From Pseudomonadota bacterium (lineage in GTDB: Bacteria; Myxococcota_A; Polyangia; GCA-2747355): a stretch of DNA of 64,000 bases. The DNA lies in NCBI GenBank assembly GCA_016711215.1, contig JADJTL010000002.1, positions 948,389-1,012,388 on the forward strand. The letters are read 5' to 3'. The notes under the pieces are model-generated. The model had not been told where the DNA came from. It made no database searches and was given only the letters and a program-made list of their open reading frames with translations. Shown here in pieces: positions 16,632 to 26,444 of the stretch. Position 1 is the first letter of the stretch. The number at the start of each line of letters is the position of its first letter. A program made the translations under genes and the position numbers.

Positions 16632-17990
16632 CTAGCCGCCGGCGCCGAGGTCGTAGCCGCGCTCGCCGTGCAGCGACTGGTCCATGCCCGTCATTTCGTC
16701 GCTGGGATTCATTCGCAGCCCGATCGTCTTCTGCACGAGCACCAGCAACAAGAGCGTGATCGTGACGGACACGGTGACGGAGACCAACACGCCCTTGGTC
16801 TGGTACCAGAGCTGGGTCGCGACCCCGTGGGCTGGCGCGGTGCGGAGGAAGAAGGTCAACCCGAGCGCGCCGGCGATGCCCGCGACCCCATGGATGCCGA
16901 AGACGTCCAGCGTGTCGTCGTAGCCCAGGCGGTTCTTGAGCTGAATCGCCAGATAGCAGAGCAGCGAGGCCACCAGCCCGAGCGCGATCGCCCCGAGGGG
17001 CCGTACATCGCCGGCGGCGGGCGTGATCGCCACCAGGCCGGCGAGGATGCCGGAGACGAGGCCGAGGGCCGTCGACTTGCGATGTACCACGGCCTCGATC
17101 AGGACCCACGCCAGGGCGCCCGCGGCGGCGGCGATCTGGGTCATCGTCAGGGCCTGCGCCGTGGCGAGCCCGCTGCTCACCTGCGAGCCCGCGTTGAAGC
17201 CGAACCAGCCGACCCAGAGCAGGCCGGCACCCATCATCGTCATCACCAGGTTGTTGGGGTGCATCGCGACGCGCGGATGACCCTGGCGCGCGCCGAGGAA
17301 GATCGCCGAGACCAAGCCGGCGACCCCGGCCGAGATGTGAATCACGGTGCCGCCCGCCAGGTCGATCGCCTCACCGGTGAGGAAGCCGCCGCCCCAGACG
17401 ATGTGCGCGAGCGGACAGTAGATCAGCAGGCTCCAGAGCGTAATGAAGAGAATGTAGCCGCTGAGCTTGACGCGCTCCGCGAACGCGCCCGCGATCAACG
17501 CCGGGGTGATGATCGCGAACTTGCCCTGAAACATCGCAAAGACGTACTCGGGGATGCGGCGCGTACCCTTGAGGATCGGCACCCAGGTCTCATCGATGCC
17601 GCTGAGCAGCACCTTGGCCGGGTCCCAGCCGATCCAGCCGCCGTGGCTCGTGCCAAAGGAGAGCGCGTAGCCGCAGACCGGCCACAGCACGCCGATCACG
17701 GCCATCGCCACGAAGCTGTGCATCATCGTCCCGAGCACGTTCTTGGCGCGAACCAGGCCGCCGTAGAACATCGCCAGGCCCGGCACCATCAGCAGCACCA
17801 GCGCGGTCGCCGTCAGCATCCACGCCGTGGCGCCGCTGTCCTCCGGCAGGCTCATCACATCTGGTCCCGACGCCAGCGCGGAGGGCAGCAGCGCCAGCCA
17901 GCTCAGCGTCCCCGCGGCGACTGCCGCCAGCCCTGCACCGCTTCGCAGCGGGCGCGCCCGTCGGCCGCCCGAGGATAGGTCCCTTTGCAT
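16632..17990 (-). CDS. amtB: Ammonium transporter (Amt/Rh family)
   Basis: A 452-residue protein with about 11 transmembrane helices, after a 45-residue lead with a signal-like hydrophobic segment (LAAVAAGTLSWLALLPSALA). Signatures include MLTATALVLLMVPGLAMFYG, the Asp-containing IDLAGGTVIHISAG with the first pore histidine, and VFGIHGVAGIAGALG with the second. The twin-His conducting site and the ammonium-recruiting Asp are therefore present. It conducts NH4+/NH3 across the inner membrane. Most amtB genes are paired with a PII gene (glnK); none is adjacent here. The next gene upstream in the same direction is the kinase gene at 18183, with 192 bp between them. Confidence 0.95.
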   Translation of the reverse strand: MQRDLSSGGRRARPLRSGAGLAAVAAGTLSWLALLPSALASGPDVMSLPEDSGATAWMLTATALVLLMVPGLAMFYGGLVRAKNVLGTMMHSFVAMAVIGVLWPVCGYALSFGTSHGGWIGWDPAKVLLSGIDETWVPILKGTRRIPEYVFAMFQGKFAIITPALIAGAFAERVKLSGYILFITLWSLLIYCPLAHIVWGGGFLTGEAIDLAGGTVIHISAGVAGLVSAIFLGARQGHPRVAMHPNNLVMTMMGAGLLWVGWFGFNAGSQVSSGLATAQALTMTQIAAAAGALAWVLIEAVVHRKSTALGLVSGILAGLVAITPAAGDVRPLGAIALGLVASLLCYLAIQLKNRLGYDDTLDVFGIHGVAGIAGALGLTFFLRTAPAHGVATQLWYQTKGVLVSVTVSVTITLLLLVLVQKTIGLRMNPSDEMTGMDQSLHGERGYDLGAGG

Positions 17991-18182
17991 CGCCTTCAGC
18001 TCCTTCGTTCGAGTATCCGAGTTTCCGCCTGCGGCCGCGCGCCTCGGGGCGCGCCGCGTCGAACGCGACGGTTGTTATCACCAACGGCCGTCGGCCGGAA
18101 GGGGCGCGACGGGCTCCGCTTGGGACCCCGGTCGTCGGTCTCAGTCTCGGGTAGCAGCGCAGTGCGAGGGTGGCGCGGGCGC

Positions 18183-20285
18183 TCAGGCGCCGCGCGGCAG
18201 CCGTACCTGCTGTAGGGCGAGCGCGAGCTCGCTGCAGCTGGCGAAGCGCTGGCGCGCATCCTTGTCCAGCAGGCGCAGCACGACGCTGTCGAGCTCGGGC
18301 GGCACCTCGGGGCGATGGGTGACGAGCGACGCTGCCTGCTCGTTCAGCTTCTTCATGATCAACGGCATCATCTCTTCATGATCGAAGGGCAGCACGCCCG
18401 CGATCATCTGGTACGCCACGACGCCGACGCTGTAGAGGTCCGCCGCCGCCGTCACCGTGCTGAAGCCGGTGATCTGCTCAGGCGCCATGTAGCGTGGCGT
18501 GCCCGCGATCATCCCGGTGCGCGTCAGGTTGTTGGTGTCGGCCGCCTTGGCGATACCGAAGTCCATCACCTTGAGGACGTCGTCCTGCGTGACGAAGAGA
18601 TTCTGCGGCTTGATGTCACGATGGATCACCCCGGCCTCATGGGCTGCCTGCAGTCCGCGACAGAGCTGCAGCAGCAGGCCGATCGCGCGTTCCAGCGGCA
18701 GCGGCCCGCCGAGCAGCTCATCGAGCCCGCTACCGACCAGCAGCTCCATGCTGAGGTAGCGATGCCCCTGATAGAGACCGATGTCGTAGAGCCGCACGAT
18801 GTTCGGATGGGCGAGCTGGCGGTTGAGCTTCAGCTCCTGCTTGAAGCGCGCCAGGCTCTGGGCCTGCATCGCCGCGTCGAACTGCTCACCGAGAAAGACC
18901 TTGAGCGCCAGCGACTCCTCGAGCTCGAGGTCGAAGGCCTTGAAGACCACCGCCATGCCGCCCTGGCCGAGGCGGCTGTCGAGGCGATAGCGTCCCGCGA
19001 CGATGGCGCCAAGCGCCAGGGGTGCGCCGGCGACCGCGCCGAGGTCGCGCGTCGCCGCGTCGCCGTGGCCTGCCTGCGAGGGGGCGCTGCCGTGCGCTGC
19101 CGCGGGCGCCGCCGCCGCTGGTGCGGGCGCCGCCGCCGCCCTCTGGGACGCCGTCGCCAGTGCCTGGGCGCCGACCCCGAGCCGGGTGCCCGCCGTCCCG
19201 ACCATCGGTCCACCGGGCAGATCGGGCAGCGCCGGCAGGCCCGGGAGGATCTCGTCGTCGGCCCCGCGACCGCGGCCACTGAGAAAGGCGCTGTCCTGCT
19301 CGCCGATATGACGCAGCAGCGCCGACGGGCGACGCGTCGATTGCTCGACCTGCTGCAAGCGCGCCACCGTCTCGGCGTCCCCCGGGAAGCGATCGAGCAG
19401 GCGGCGAAGGGCCTCCTTGGCGCTATCAGGGGCGTCGTGGAGCAGATAGAGCTCCGCGAGCTGCAGGAAGGCAGCGCGCTCTTTCTCGTCCTCGGGACCC
19501 TGGCGCACGAAGTCGCTGAGGAAGTACTCGAGCTGGAAGTTGAGCAGCTTGAGCTGGGTCGCGACCTGCACGGCCAGGCGCGCGGCCTGGCGATAGCGGG
19601 CATCGCCGCGCGGCACGCGCACGAGGTTCTCCATCCCCTTGCCCGTGTCACCCGCCTCCAGGTAGCAGAACGCCGCCTCGTAGGGCAGATTGCCCTCCAC
19701 ATAGAGCTGGGCTGCGGCCGCCGGCTTGCCGAGCTCACGCATCAGCCGGCCCGCGTCCGCGTATTGCTTGAGCGCCACATAGACCTGCGCCGCGAGCTCG
19801 CGCTGCCCGCCGCGCTCGAGCTGGAGCGCCTTGTCGCGGTTGACCGCCTCGCCGCCGACGGCGTTGACCGTCTGTGGCGCGCGACCGCCGCGCCGGGCGC
19901 CGTGCTGGCGTAGCTTCTGCGCGCCCAGCAGGTCACCCATCCGCTCGAGCACCTCCGCCGCCCGCACCGGGTCCCCGAGGCTGACGAAGAGCTGCACCGC
20001 CAAGGGGGCCGCCGCCGTCTTCGCCAGGTAGCTCGCCGCGAGCCGCGCGAGCTTGCGCCGCGGCTCGTCGAGGTCACCGACCTGGTCCGCAGGCACCCCC
20101 AGGTGCTGCAGGAGCGTGTGCCCCGCGTCCTCATAGCGCGCGTACTGGGCCAGCAACGCGGCCGCCTCGGCCGGCGTCCCCGCCGCGAGGTGCTGCTGCA
20201 CCGCCCGATCGACCTCTTGCTTGCCGCTGCGCTCGCGGCCGCCAGCGCCGCCCCGCGATTGACCGCGATCCCGCTCCAATTTCAA
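18183..20285 (-). CDS. TPR-Ser/Thr protein kinase, soluble
   Basis: A 700-residue protein. Residues ~25-340 are TPR-like helical repeats (LAAQVYVALKQYADAGRLMR, then AAAAQLYVEGNLPYEAAFCY). An Ala/Pro-rich linker follows, and ~428-690 is an apparently active Hanks kinase: LGQGGMAVVFKAFD, ALKVFL, VIHRDIKPQN, MDFGIAKA and GTPRYMAPEQ. No transmembrane helix is seen, so it is cytoplasmic. This is the reverse of the common order, where the kinase comes first. The TTG at 20285 overlaps the upstream pilT stop, and a second TTG at 20279 is better spaced from GGAGGA. The overlap implies translational coupling with the two PilT genes and suggests it phosphorylates the pilus-retraction machinery or an associated factor (inference). 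Confidence 0.9.
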   Translation of the reverse strand: MKLERDRGQSRGGAGGRERSGKQEVDRAVQQHLAAGTPAEAAALLAQYARYEDAGHTLLQHLGVPADQVGDLDEPRRKLARLAASYLAKTAAAPLAVQLFVSLGDPVRAAEVLERMGDLLGAQKLRQHGARRGGRAPQTVNAVGGEAVNRDKALQLERGGQRELAAQVYVALKQYADAGRLMRELGKPAAAAQLYVEGNLPYEAAFCYLEAGDTGKGMENLVRVPRGDARYRQAARLAVQVATQLKLLNFQLEYFLSDFVRQGPEDEKERAAFLQLAELYLLHDAPDSAKEALRRLLDRFPGDAETVARLQQVEQSTRRPSALLRHIGEQDSAFLSGRGRGADDEILPGLPALPDLPGGPMVGTAGTRLGVGAQALATASQRAAAAPAPAAAAPAAAHGSAPSQAGHGDAATRDLGAVAGAPLALGAIVAGRYRLDSRLGQGGMAVVFKAFDLELEESLALKVFLGEQFDAAMQAQSLARFKQELKLNRQLAHPNIVRLYDIGLYQGHRYLSMELLVGSGLDELLGGPLPLERAIGLLLQLCRGLQAAHEAGVIHRDIKPQNLFVTQDDVLKVMDFGIAKAADTNNLTRTGMIAGTPRYMAPEQITGFSTVTAAADLYSVGVVAYQMIAGVLPFDHEEMMPLIMKKLNEQAASLVTHRPEVPPELDSVVLRLLDKDARQRFASCSELALALQQVRLPRGA

Positions 20286-21361
20286 TCCTCCGGGCTGAAG
20301 CCGCCGCAGACGTTGCGCACCTGATCAGGGTAGTGCGCCACGGAGGCCCCCTCATCGAGCGTGATCAGCCCGTCGCGGACGTACTGGATGATGCAGTTAT
20401 CCAGCGAGCACATGCTCGTCGTCTCGTAGTTGACCGACTGCAGGTAGCCCTCGATCTGGTGGATCTTGTTCTCGCGGATCATGTTGGCCACGGCCCAGCT
20501 CTGCAGCAGGACCTCCAGCACCGCGATCTGCCCCTCACCATTGGCGCGCCGGCAGAGCTGCTGCGAGAGCACGCCGCGCAGCAGCATCGCCAGCACGCCG
20601 CGCATCTGTTCGCGCGACTCCTCGGGCAAGGCGTTGATCACGCGGTTGACGGACTTGGCGGCGCCGCTGGTGTGCAGCGTGCCGATCACCAGGACGCCCG
20701 TCTCGGCCGCGTTGAGCGCCAACGAGATCGTCTCCTCGTCGCGCAGCTCACCGACGACCAACACGTCGGGGGCCTCGCGCAGCGCCGAGCGCATCGCGCT
20801 GCCGAAGCTGCGCGTATGCAGGCCGACCTCGCGCTGCGTGACGACGCTCTTGAGCGGTGCGTGGATGAACTCGATCGGATCCTCGATCGTGATGATATGC
20901 CGTTGGGTCGAGGCGTTGATCTCGCTCACCAGCGCGGCCAGCGTGGTCGTCTTGCCGCAGCCCGTCGGCCCGGTCACCAGCACCAGGCCGTTGGCCTGGT
21001 TGATCAGGGCGCGCAGCGTGCGCGGCAGGTCGAGCGACTGCAGCGTCGGCACGTGCGGCGGGATCACGCGGAAGACGCCGCCCATCCCGTCGCGTTGGTG
21101 AAAGACGTTGGCGCGAAAGCGCCCCACGCCCTCGAGCTCGTACATGAAGTCGATCTCGCGCGCCTTGGCGAAGAGCTCGCGTTGGCCGTCGGTCATGATC
21201 TCCACCATGAAGCGACGGGCCTGGGTCTCGGTCAGGCTGCGAAAGGGCAGGGTGATCATCTCGCCGTTGTGGCGGATCAACGGCGGCTTGCCCGCGTGGA
21301 AGTGCAGGTCGCTCGCCTTCTGGTCGACCACCAGCTCCAGAAATGAATCGATCCGCGCCAT
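20282..21361 (-). CDS. pilT: PilT-family type IV pilus retraction ATPase
   Basis: A 359-residue hexameric secretion ATPase starting at ATG 21361 (MARIDSFLELVVDQKASDLH). It has the PilT N-domain (KASDLHFHAGKPPLIRHNGE) and Walker A GPTGCGKTTTL. The Asp box is IITIEDPIEFIH, Walker B is DVLVVGELRDEETI, and the His box is GVLVIGTLHTSGA. The AIRNLIRE-like motif is altered to WAVANMIRENK. The C-terminal extension ends in SMCSLDNCIIQYVRDGLITL, with two cysteines. It should power pilus disassembly at the inner membrane. It follows the HEAT-PilT fusion gene by 25 bp and overlaps the kinase gene. It is closer to PilT/PilU than PilB, judged by size and motifs. Confidence 0.93.
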   Translation of the reverse strand: MARIDSFLELVVDQKASDLHFHAGKPPLIRHNGEMITLPFRSLTETQARRFMVEIMTDGQRELFAKAREIDFMYELEGVGRFRANVFHQRDGMGGVFRVIPPHVPTLQSLDLPRTLRALINQANGLVLVTGPTGCGKTTTLAALVSEINASTQRHIITIEDPIEFIHAPLKSVVTQREVGLHTRSFGSAMRSALREAPDVLVVGELRDEETISLALNAAETGVLVIGTLHTSGAAKSVNRVINALPEESREQMRGVLAMLLRGVLSQQLCRRANGEGQIAVLEVLLQSWAVANMIRENKIHQIEGYLQSVNYETTSMCSLDNCIIQYVRDGLITLDEGASVAHYPDQVRNVCGGFSPED

Positions 21362-21386
21362 CGTTACTCGCTGCTTCCTCGTCGCC

Positions 21387-24263
21387 TCAGCGTGAGGCAG
21401 GGTTCGGCCGGCGCGCCGAGCTCGGTCCGGCCAGCGGCAGGGCCGCAGCCGCAGCCGCAGCCGCAGCCGGCCGCGGCTGCTCAGCAGCCGGCGCCGGAGG
21501 TACCGCCGGCGCCTCACCGGCGCCTCGCGCCTCGTCGAACGCCTTCTTGTCGATCGCCTTCATCTGCGCATCTTCCAGGCCGATCACCCCGGCGCGGTAG
21601 AGGCGCATCAGCTCCGAATCCATCAGCTGCATGCCCTGCTCGCTGGCGGTCGCGACGACAGAAGCGATTTGATAGGCCTTGCCCTTGCGAATCAGGTTGG
21701 CCACCGCGTCGTTGTTGAGCAGCACCTCGCAGGCGAGGATCCGCCCCGGATCGTCGATGCGCTTGATCAGGTACTGGCAGACCACCGCGCGCAGGCTCTC
21801 GGCGAGGGTGAAGCGCATCTGATCCTGGGTCCGGGGCGGGAAGGCGCTGATCAGGCGGTCGATCGCCGTGTCGGCCGACGCCGTATGAACCGTGCCGAAG
21901 ACCAGGTGCCCCGTGTCCGCCGCGGTCAAGGCGAAGTTGATCGTCTCGAGATCACGCATCTCGCCCACGAGGATGACGTCGGGATCCTGCCGCAAGGTCG
22001 AGCGCAGCGCGGTGTTGAAGGTCGCCGTATGCGTGCCCAGCTCGCGCTGGTTGATCAGGCTCTCCTTCGACGCGTGCACGAACTCGATCGGGTCCTCGAG
22101 GCAGATCACGTGCCGATGCGAGGTGCGGTTGATGTGGTCGATCAACGCCGCCAACGTCGTCGACTTGCCCGATCCCGTCGGTCCGCCGACCAGCACCAGC
22201 CCGTCGCGCAGATCGCCGAGCTTGGCGACCACCGGCGGCAGGCCCAGCTTCTCCAGCGCGGGCAGCTCGCCCTTGATCGTGCGGAAGACGGCGCCGAGGC
22301 CGTTGCGCTGCTGAAAGACGTTGACCCGGAAGCGCAGCTCGGCCGACTTGACCTCGTGGGAGAAGTCGACGTCGCGCAGCTCCTTCAGCTCCTCGACCTG
22401 CGCCAGCGTCAGGTGCGGCGTGAGCAGCGCGGCGACCTCTTTGGCGCTGAATAGCGTCTCCGCCAGGGGCGTGACGCGCCCCATCTTCTTGACGCAGGGC
22501 GGACGTTCCGCGCAGAGGATCAGGTCGTCGGCGCCGGCCCGCTCCATCCCGATCAGCATCCGATCGAGGAGCGAGGTCGCCTGCTGCAGCGCGGCAGTGT
22601 CCTCGCCGCCGAGCGCGATGTTCCAGTGCAGCAGCACCTCCTTGGCCTTGCGGGCCACGGCGATCTCGGGGTCGTTGAGCAGCGGCTGCACCTGCGCCGC
22701 GGTCTCGATTGCCTGCAGCTCGTCGAGGGTCCTGAGCGCGGCGACGCGCACGTCGACGTCCGCCGACGCCAGCAGCTCGGCAATTTGGGGCGAGGCGGTG
22801 CGCGCGCCCAGGTCGACGAGCGCCTGCAAACAGACGAGCTGGACCTCCTGGTCGCGGCGCATCAGGTCGACGACGTAGGGCACGGCGCGCTGGTCGCCGA
22901 GGTTGCCGATCGTCTCGATCGCCCGCTCGCGGGTCCACCAGTCGTCGTCCTCGCGTGCGGTCGCGACGAGCGCGCCGAGCGCGCGGGCGTCCTTGAGCTG
23001 CGCCAAGATGTCGACCGCGAAGCGGCGCAGCGTCTTGTGGCGGTGCTTGAGGTAGCGGCCCATGAAGGGTGTGAGCTGCGTGCCCGCCATCGCGACGATC
23101 GAGTCCTTGACCCGTTCGCGCACCCACCAGTCCTCATCGCAGAGGTAGTCGAGCAGCCGTGGCCAGAGCTCGGCGTTCGGGTCGGGCACCGAGCGCGCGA
23201 TCTCGACGGCCATCCGCCGCACCTGGACCTTGTTGCTGCGCAGCAGCCAGATGATCACGCGCGGCACGTCGAGCTTGCCGGCGCGGCCGAGCTTGGAAAG
23301 GATCTCGCCGGCGCGGGTGCGCACGGGGGCGCTGTTATGAGCCAGGGCCTCGACCAGCGGCGGCAGGATCTCGTTGCTGGCGATCGCCTCCAGCGCGTTG
23401 AGCACCTCCAGGCGCACGGCACCGGGCCCCGAATAGAGCTTGCGGCTGAGCGCCGAGATCGCCGAGGGCGTCGAGAACTGGCGCAGACCCCGCACGGCCG
23501 CGCGCACCAACTCGACGTTGGCCGCGGAGAGGAAGGGCGCGAGGTGCTCGAAGTACTCCTGCTCCTCGCAGAGACCCGAGTAGGCCTCGATCGCCTGCGC
23601 CACCACCCGGGCGTCCTCGTCGGCGAGGGCCGGCCGGATCGCGCGCAGCGCCTCGGCGGCGTGGCCCTCCATCTGCGCGCGATCCCCGAGGTGACGCAGC
23701 GCCCGCGCGCGTTCGAGCGAGCTGCCGTGCGTGACGACCGCCTGCAGCAGCGCCAGGCCGCGGGGACCCCCGCAGCGGCCGGCGATGTCAGCCGCCTCGG
23801 CGCGCCCCGGGAAGCTCTTGGCGCTCGCGAGCCCCTCGATCTCCGTGAGCGCGGCGGGCGTGGCGAGCTGCTGCAAGACGGCGCTGGCCGCCTTGCGCAG
23901 CTCGCCCTCCGGCGACTTGAGCAGATCGACCAGCTCGCCGTGGTCGGCGGGGCTGTTGTTGGCTGCAATCAGCGGTAGGATCGCGGCGCGCGCCTGGGGG
24001 TCGGCGCGCTTGATCGCGCGCACCAGCGGCACAAATAACGCTGGCGCGCGGGCCGCGTCGGCGAGCTGCTTGAACGCCGCGCAGCGCAGGCGATGGGCGC
24101 GCAGGTCGCTGGCCAGGCGTTGATGACAAATCAGCTCGAGCAGCTCGCTGATCTCATGGGCCGTCACCGCCTCCGGCGGGACCCCAGCGAGGAAGAGCTC
24201 GAGTTCCTTGGAATTGACCCAAGGGGCCGCCTTGACCTGCTTGAGCAGCTCCTTGCCGTTCAT
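21387..24263 (-). CDS. HEAT-repeat/PilT fusion ATPase
   Basis: A 958-residue protein. Residues ~1-560 are about 14 HEAT/armadillo-like helical pairs (for example PLVRAIKRADPQARAAILPL and WWVRERVKDSIVAMAG). Residues ~580-905 are a complete PilT-type ATPase: a short N-domain (ERAGADDLILCAERPPCVKK), Walker A GPTGSGKSTTL, Asp box CLEDPIEFVH, Walker B DVILVGEMRDLETI, His box GHLVFGTVHTASA, and VANLIRKGKAYQI near the end. The tail is Ala/Pro-rich. Fusion of a long HEAT solenoid to a retraction ATPase suggests a docking platform for other pilus or polarity proteins. It is first in the operon with the second PilT and the kinase. ATG 24263 begins MNGKELLKQVK. Confidence 0.92.
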   Translation of the reverse strand: MNGKELLKQVKAAPWVNSKELELFLAGVPPEAVTAHEISELLELICHQRLASDLRAHRLRCAAFKQLADAARAPALFVPLVRAIKRADPQARAAILPLIAANNSPADHGELVDLLKSPEGELRKAASAVLQQLATPAALTEIEGLASAKSFPGRAEAADIAGRCGGPRGLALLQAVVTHGSSLERARALRHLGDRAQMEGHAAEALRAIRPALADEDARVVAQAIEAYSGLCEEQEYFEHLAPFLSAANVELVRAAVRGLRQFSTPSAISALSRKLYSGPGAVRLEVLNALEAIASNEILPPLVEALAHNSAPVRTRAGEILSKLGRAGKLDVPRVIIWLLRSNKVQVRRMAVEIARSVPDPNAELWPRLLDYLCDEDWWVRERVKDSIVAMAGTQLTPFMGRYLKHRHKTLRRFAVDILAQLKDARALGALVATAREDDDWWTRERAIETIGNLGDQRAVPYVVDLMRRDQEVQLVCLQALVDLGARTASPQIAELLASADVDVRVAALRTLDELQAIETAAQVQPLLNDPEIAVARKAKEVLLHWNIALGGEDTAALQQATSLLDRMLIGMERAGADDLILCAERPPCVKKMGRVTPLAETLFSAKEVAALLTPHLTLAQVEELKELRDVDFSHEVKSAELRFRVNVFQQRNGLGAVFRTIKGELPALEKLGLPPVVAKLGDLRDGLVLVGGPTGSGKSTTLAALIDHINRTSHRHVICLEDPIEFVHASKESLINQRELGTHTATFNTALRSTLRQDPDVILVGEMRDLETINFALTAADTGHLVFGTVHTASADTAIDRLISAFPPRTQDQMRFTLAESLRAVVCQYLIKRIDDPGRILACEVLLNNDAVANLIRKGKAYQIASVVATASEQGMQLMDSELMRLYRAGVIGLEDAQMKAIDKKAFDEARGAGEAPAVPPAPAAEQPRPAAAAAAAAALPLAGPSSARRPNPASR

Positions 24264-24438
24264 CGGCGGGATCCTCGCCTCTTGCTTCAGCGTGGCTGAT
24301 GGTGAGCCCGTAACGGTCGCTTCTTTCGGCCGCTGCCGTCAAGAAAGATGGGCCGATGGCGCGCCTCCGCGGCTGCGGGGCGGCGGTAGTCTCGCGCGCT
24401 GAACTGTGGCAGAAGCGGTCTCCTGGAGGCTCAGAGAC

Positions 24439-26421
24439 ATGCAACGAGGGTGGTTGTTCGAGCGGCGCTGGCCTCGGTCGGCGGCGCCGCAGTGGTGGGT
24501 CGGGGCGCTGACAGGGCTGCTGCTGATCGGCTGTGGCGCCGACGAGCGGCGCTGCAAGGGGCCTGCAGACTGCGCGCTGCCGGAGACCTGCGGCAGCGAC
24601 CGCCGGTGCGCGCTGCCCGAGCCGGTGGCGCTCGGTGTGAGCTGTGGCCACCCGACGCACTGCTTGAGTGGCAGCTGTATCGATTGGGGCGAGGGCGCCG
24701 TCTGCGCGCAGCCCTGCGACGAGGCCGGCGCTTGCGCCGCCAATGACGTCTGCGTGCCCCGGCCCGGCCGAGCGCCGAGCGAGGCGGCGGCGACGCTGCG
24801 GCTGCGTTGTCTGCCGCCGCCGAGCGCCGCCGAGCGCTTCCTTACTGAAGCCTGCGCCGACGACAGCGCGTGTCGCAGCGGCCTATGCCAGGCGGGAAGC
24901 TGCAGCCAACCCTGCGGGAGCTGTCCCGCCCTGACCGCCTGCGACGGCGCCGAGCTGCAGCGCGAGGGGTTGCTGCTGAACCACGCGCTTTGCCTGCCAG
25001 AGCCGGCCCTGCGCGTCCTCGAGCTCGGACCGCTGGTGACGCCGGTCACCGGTGCGCCACCGCTGCGCTTCGAGGTCGGAGCCGACGCGGTGTCGCTGAT
25101 CATCTTCGCCGAGGACAGCGACGGCCTGCGCGTCGCCCTGCGGCGGCTGGTCGCGCCCGACGGCACGGTGCTGGTGGATAGCGACGACCCGAGCGCGGCC
25201 CCGCTGCGGGCCTCGGCCTACATCGGTACCGCGACCCTGCTCCTGCCGGGCAGCGACGACCCGCGCGCGGCGCTGCAGGTGGGGAGCTACGAGCTCACCG
25301 TCGGCACCTACGAGCCGGCCCGTTTCGATGCGCTCGTGCCGGTCGAGGGCGCGCTGGAGCGGATCGCCGTCGTGACCCGGCGGCGCGCCGGCGGCGGCCT
25401 GCTCGACCTCAATCTGCACGTGACCCCAGGCACGGGCCTGACCGCCGCGACCGCGCCGGAGAGCGACTACGCCCAGGGCGTGCTGGCGCGCGTCGACAGC
25501 CTCTTTCGCCAGCGCTTCGGCGTGGCGCTGGGGGAGGTGCGCTGGGCCGACCTGCCGGCCAGCGCCGACGCGGTGCCTGACGGCAACCAGGCGCGGGCGC
25601 TCGTCAGCAGCGCTGCCGTCGATAGCGGCAGCCACGGCAGCGCGGCCAACGTCTTCTTCGTCAAGACGCTGGGTTTCGCGGCCGGCTTTGCCGGGGTCGT
25701 GCCCGGCGTTCCGGGGCTGCTAAAGCGTCCGGCGAGCGGGGTGGTCCTCGCGCGCTCCGCGGACGTCCAGACCATGGGCGCGCTGATGGCCCACGAGCTG
25801 GGCCACTTCCTCGGCCTTTGGCATACGAGTGACCCCGAGGGCAGCGGCGCGAACGATCCGATCAGCGACACGCCGGCTTGCGCGGCGGGCAGCGCCACGG
25901 CGAGCTGCCCCGATCGCAGCAATCTGATGTTTCCGTCCTTCGTCGTGCGCGGCGCCCTCGCCATCTCCAGCGGTCAGGCCGCGGTGCTACGCAGCAGCCC
26001 CTGGCTCTACGAGCTGGCTTATCCCGACGTCTGTGGCAGCGGGCTCCCAGCGGTCGATATCACCGGGCAGGGCTTCGCCAGCGGCAGCAGCGCGGAGGGA
26101 GGCGCGGGGCTGCTCGCGGGGGTCTGCGGCGGCGCGCAGCAGCCGGAGCGCGTGCATCTCCTGCGCCTGCCGGCACAGGTCGGGGCGCTCGAGATCGAGG
26201 TGCTGGCCCAGGGCTTTGCCCCCGTGGTCTACGTGCGACGCGACCCCTGCGCCGACGCGAGCCAGGAGCTGGCCTGCGCCGTCGGCCTGGCCGACCAGGC
26301 GCTGAAGCTGTCGCTGCCGCTCGCCGCCGCCGGGACGTACTATCTGGTGGTCGATGGCGTTGCGGGGGGCGGGCGCTACGCGCTGTCGGTGCAGACGCAG
26401 CCGCTGGCGCCTCCCAGCTGA
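24439..26421 (+). CDS. Metzincin-type zinc metalloprotease lipoprotein
   Basis: A 660-residue predicted lipoprotein: MQRGWLFERRW, hydrophobic WWVGALTGLLLIGC lipobox. A Cys-rich region of about 150 residues follows (KGPADCALPETCGSDRRC, HCLSGSCIDW, ACRSGLCQAGSC). The catalytic domain holds the zinc motif HELGHFLGLWH near residue 452 and, about 40 residues on, CPDRSNLMFPSF as the probable Met-turn. The C-terminus (GTYYLVVDGVAGGGRYALSV) resembles a bacterial pre-peptidase/PPC beta-sandwich. It should be an extracellular or surface protease. ATG 24439 was chosen over GTG 24406 because it directly precedes the signal sequence. Such lipoprotein metalloproteases are frequent in predatory Myxococcota. 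Confidence 0.85.
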   Translation: MQRGWLFERRWPRSAAPQWWVGALTGLLLIGCGADERRCKGPADCALPETCGSDRRCALPEPVALGVSCGHPTHCLSGSCIDWGEGAVCAQPCDEAGACAANDVCVPRPGRAPSEAAATLRLRCLPPPSAAERFLTEACADDSACRSGLCQAGSCSQPCGSCPALTACDGAELQREGLLLNHALCLPEPALRVLELGPLVTPVTGAPPLRFEVGADAVSLIIFAEDSDGLRVALRRLVAPDGTVLVDSDDPSAAPLRASAYIGTATLLLPGSDDPRAALQVGSYELTVGTYEPARFDALVPVEGALERIAVVTRRRAGGGLLDLNLHVTPGTGLTAATAPESDYAQGVLARVDSLFRQRFGVALGEVRWADLPASADAVPDGNQARALVSSAAVDSGSHGSAANVFFVKTLGFAAGFAGVVPGVPGLLKRPASGVVLARSADVQTMGALMAHELGHFLGLWHTSDPEGSGANDPISDTPACAAGSATASCPDRSNLMFPSFVVRGALAISSGQAAVLRSSPWLYELAYPDVCGSGLPAVDITGQGFASGSSAEGGAGLLAGVCGGAQQPERVHLLRLPAQVGALEIEVLAQGFAPVVYVRRDPCADASQELACAVGLADQALKLSLPLAAAGTYYLVVDGVAGGGRYALSVQTQPLAPPS

Positions 26422-26444
26422 GGACGGAGCGCGTCGCGGGCGCT

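Noticed and set aside
22626..23978. Long plus-strand open frame opposite the HEAT-PilT gene
   Set aside because: The minus strand encodes clear HEAT repeats here; the plus frame is Arg/Asp/His-rich antisense noise.
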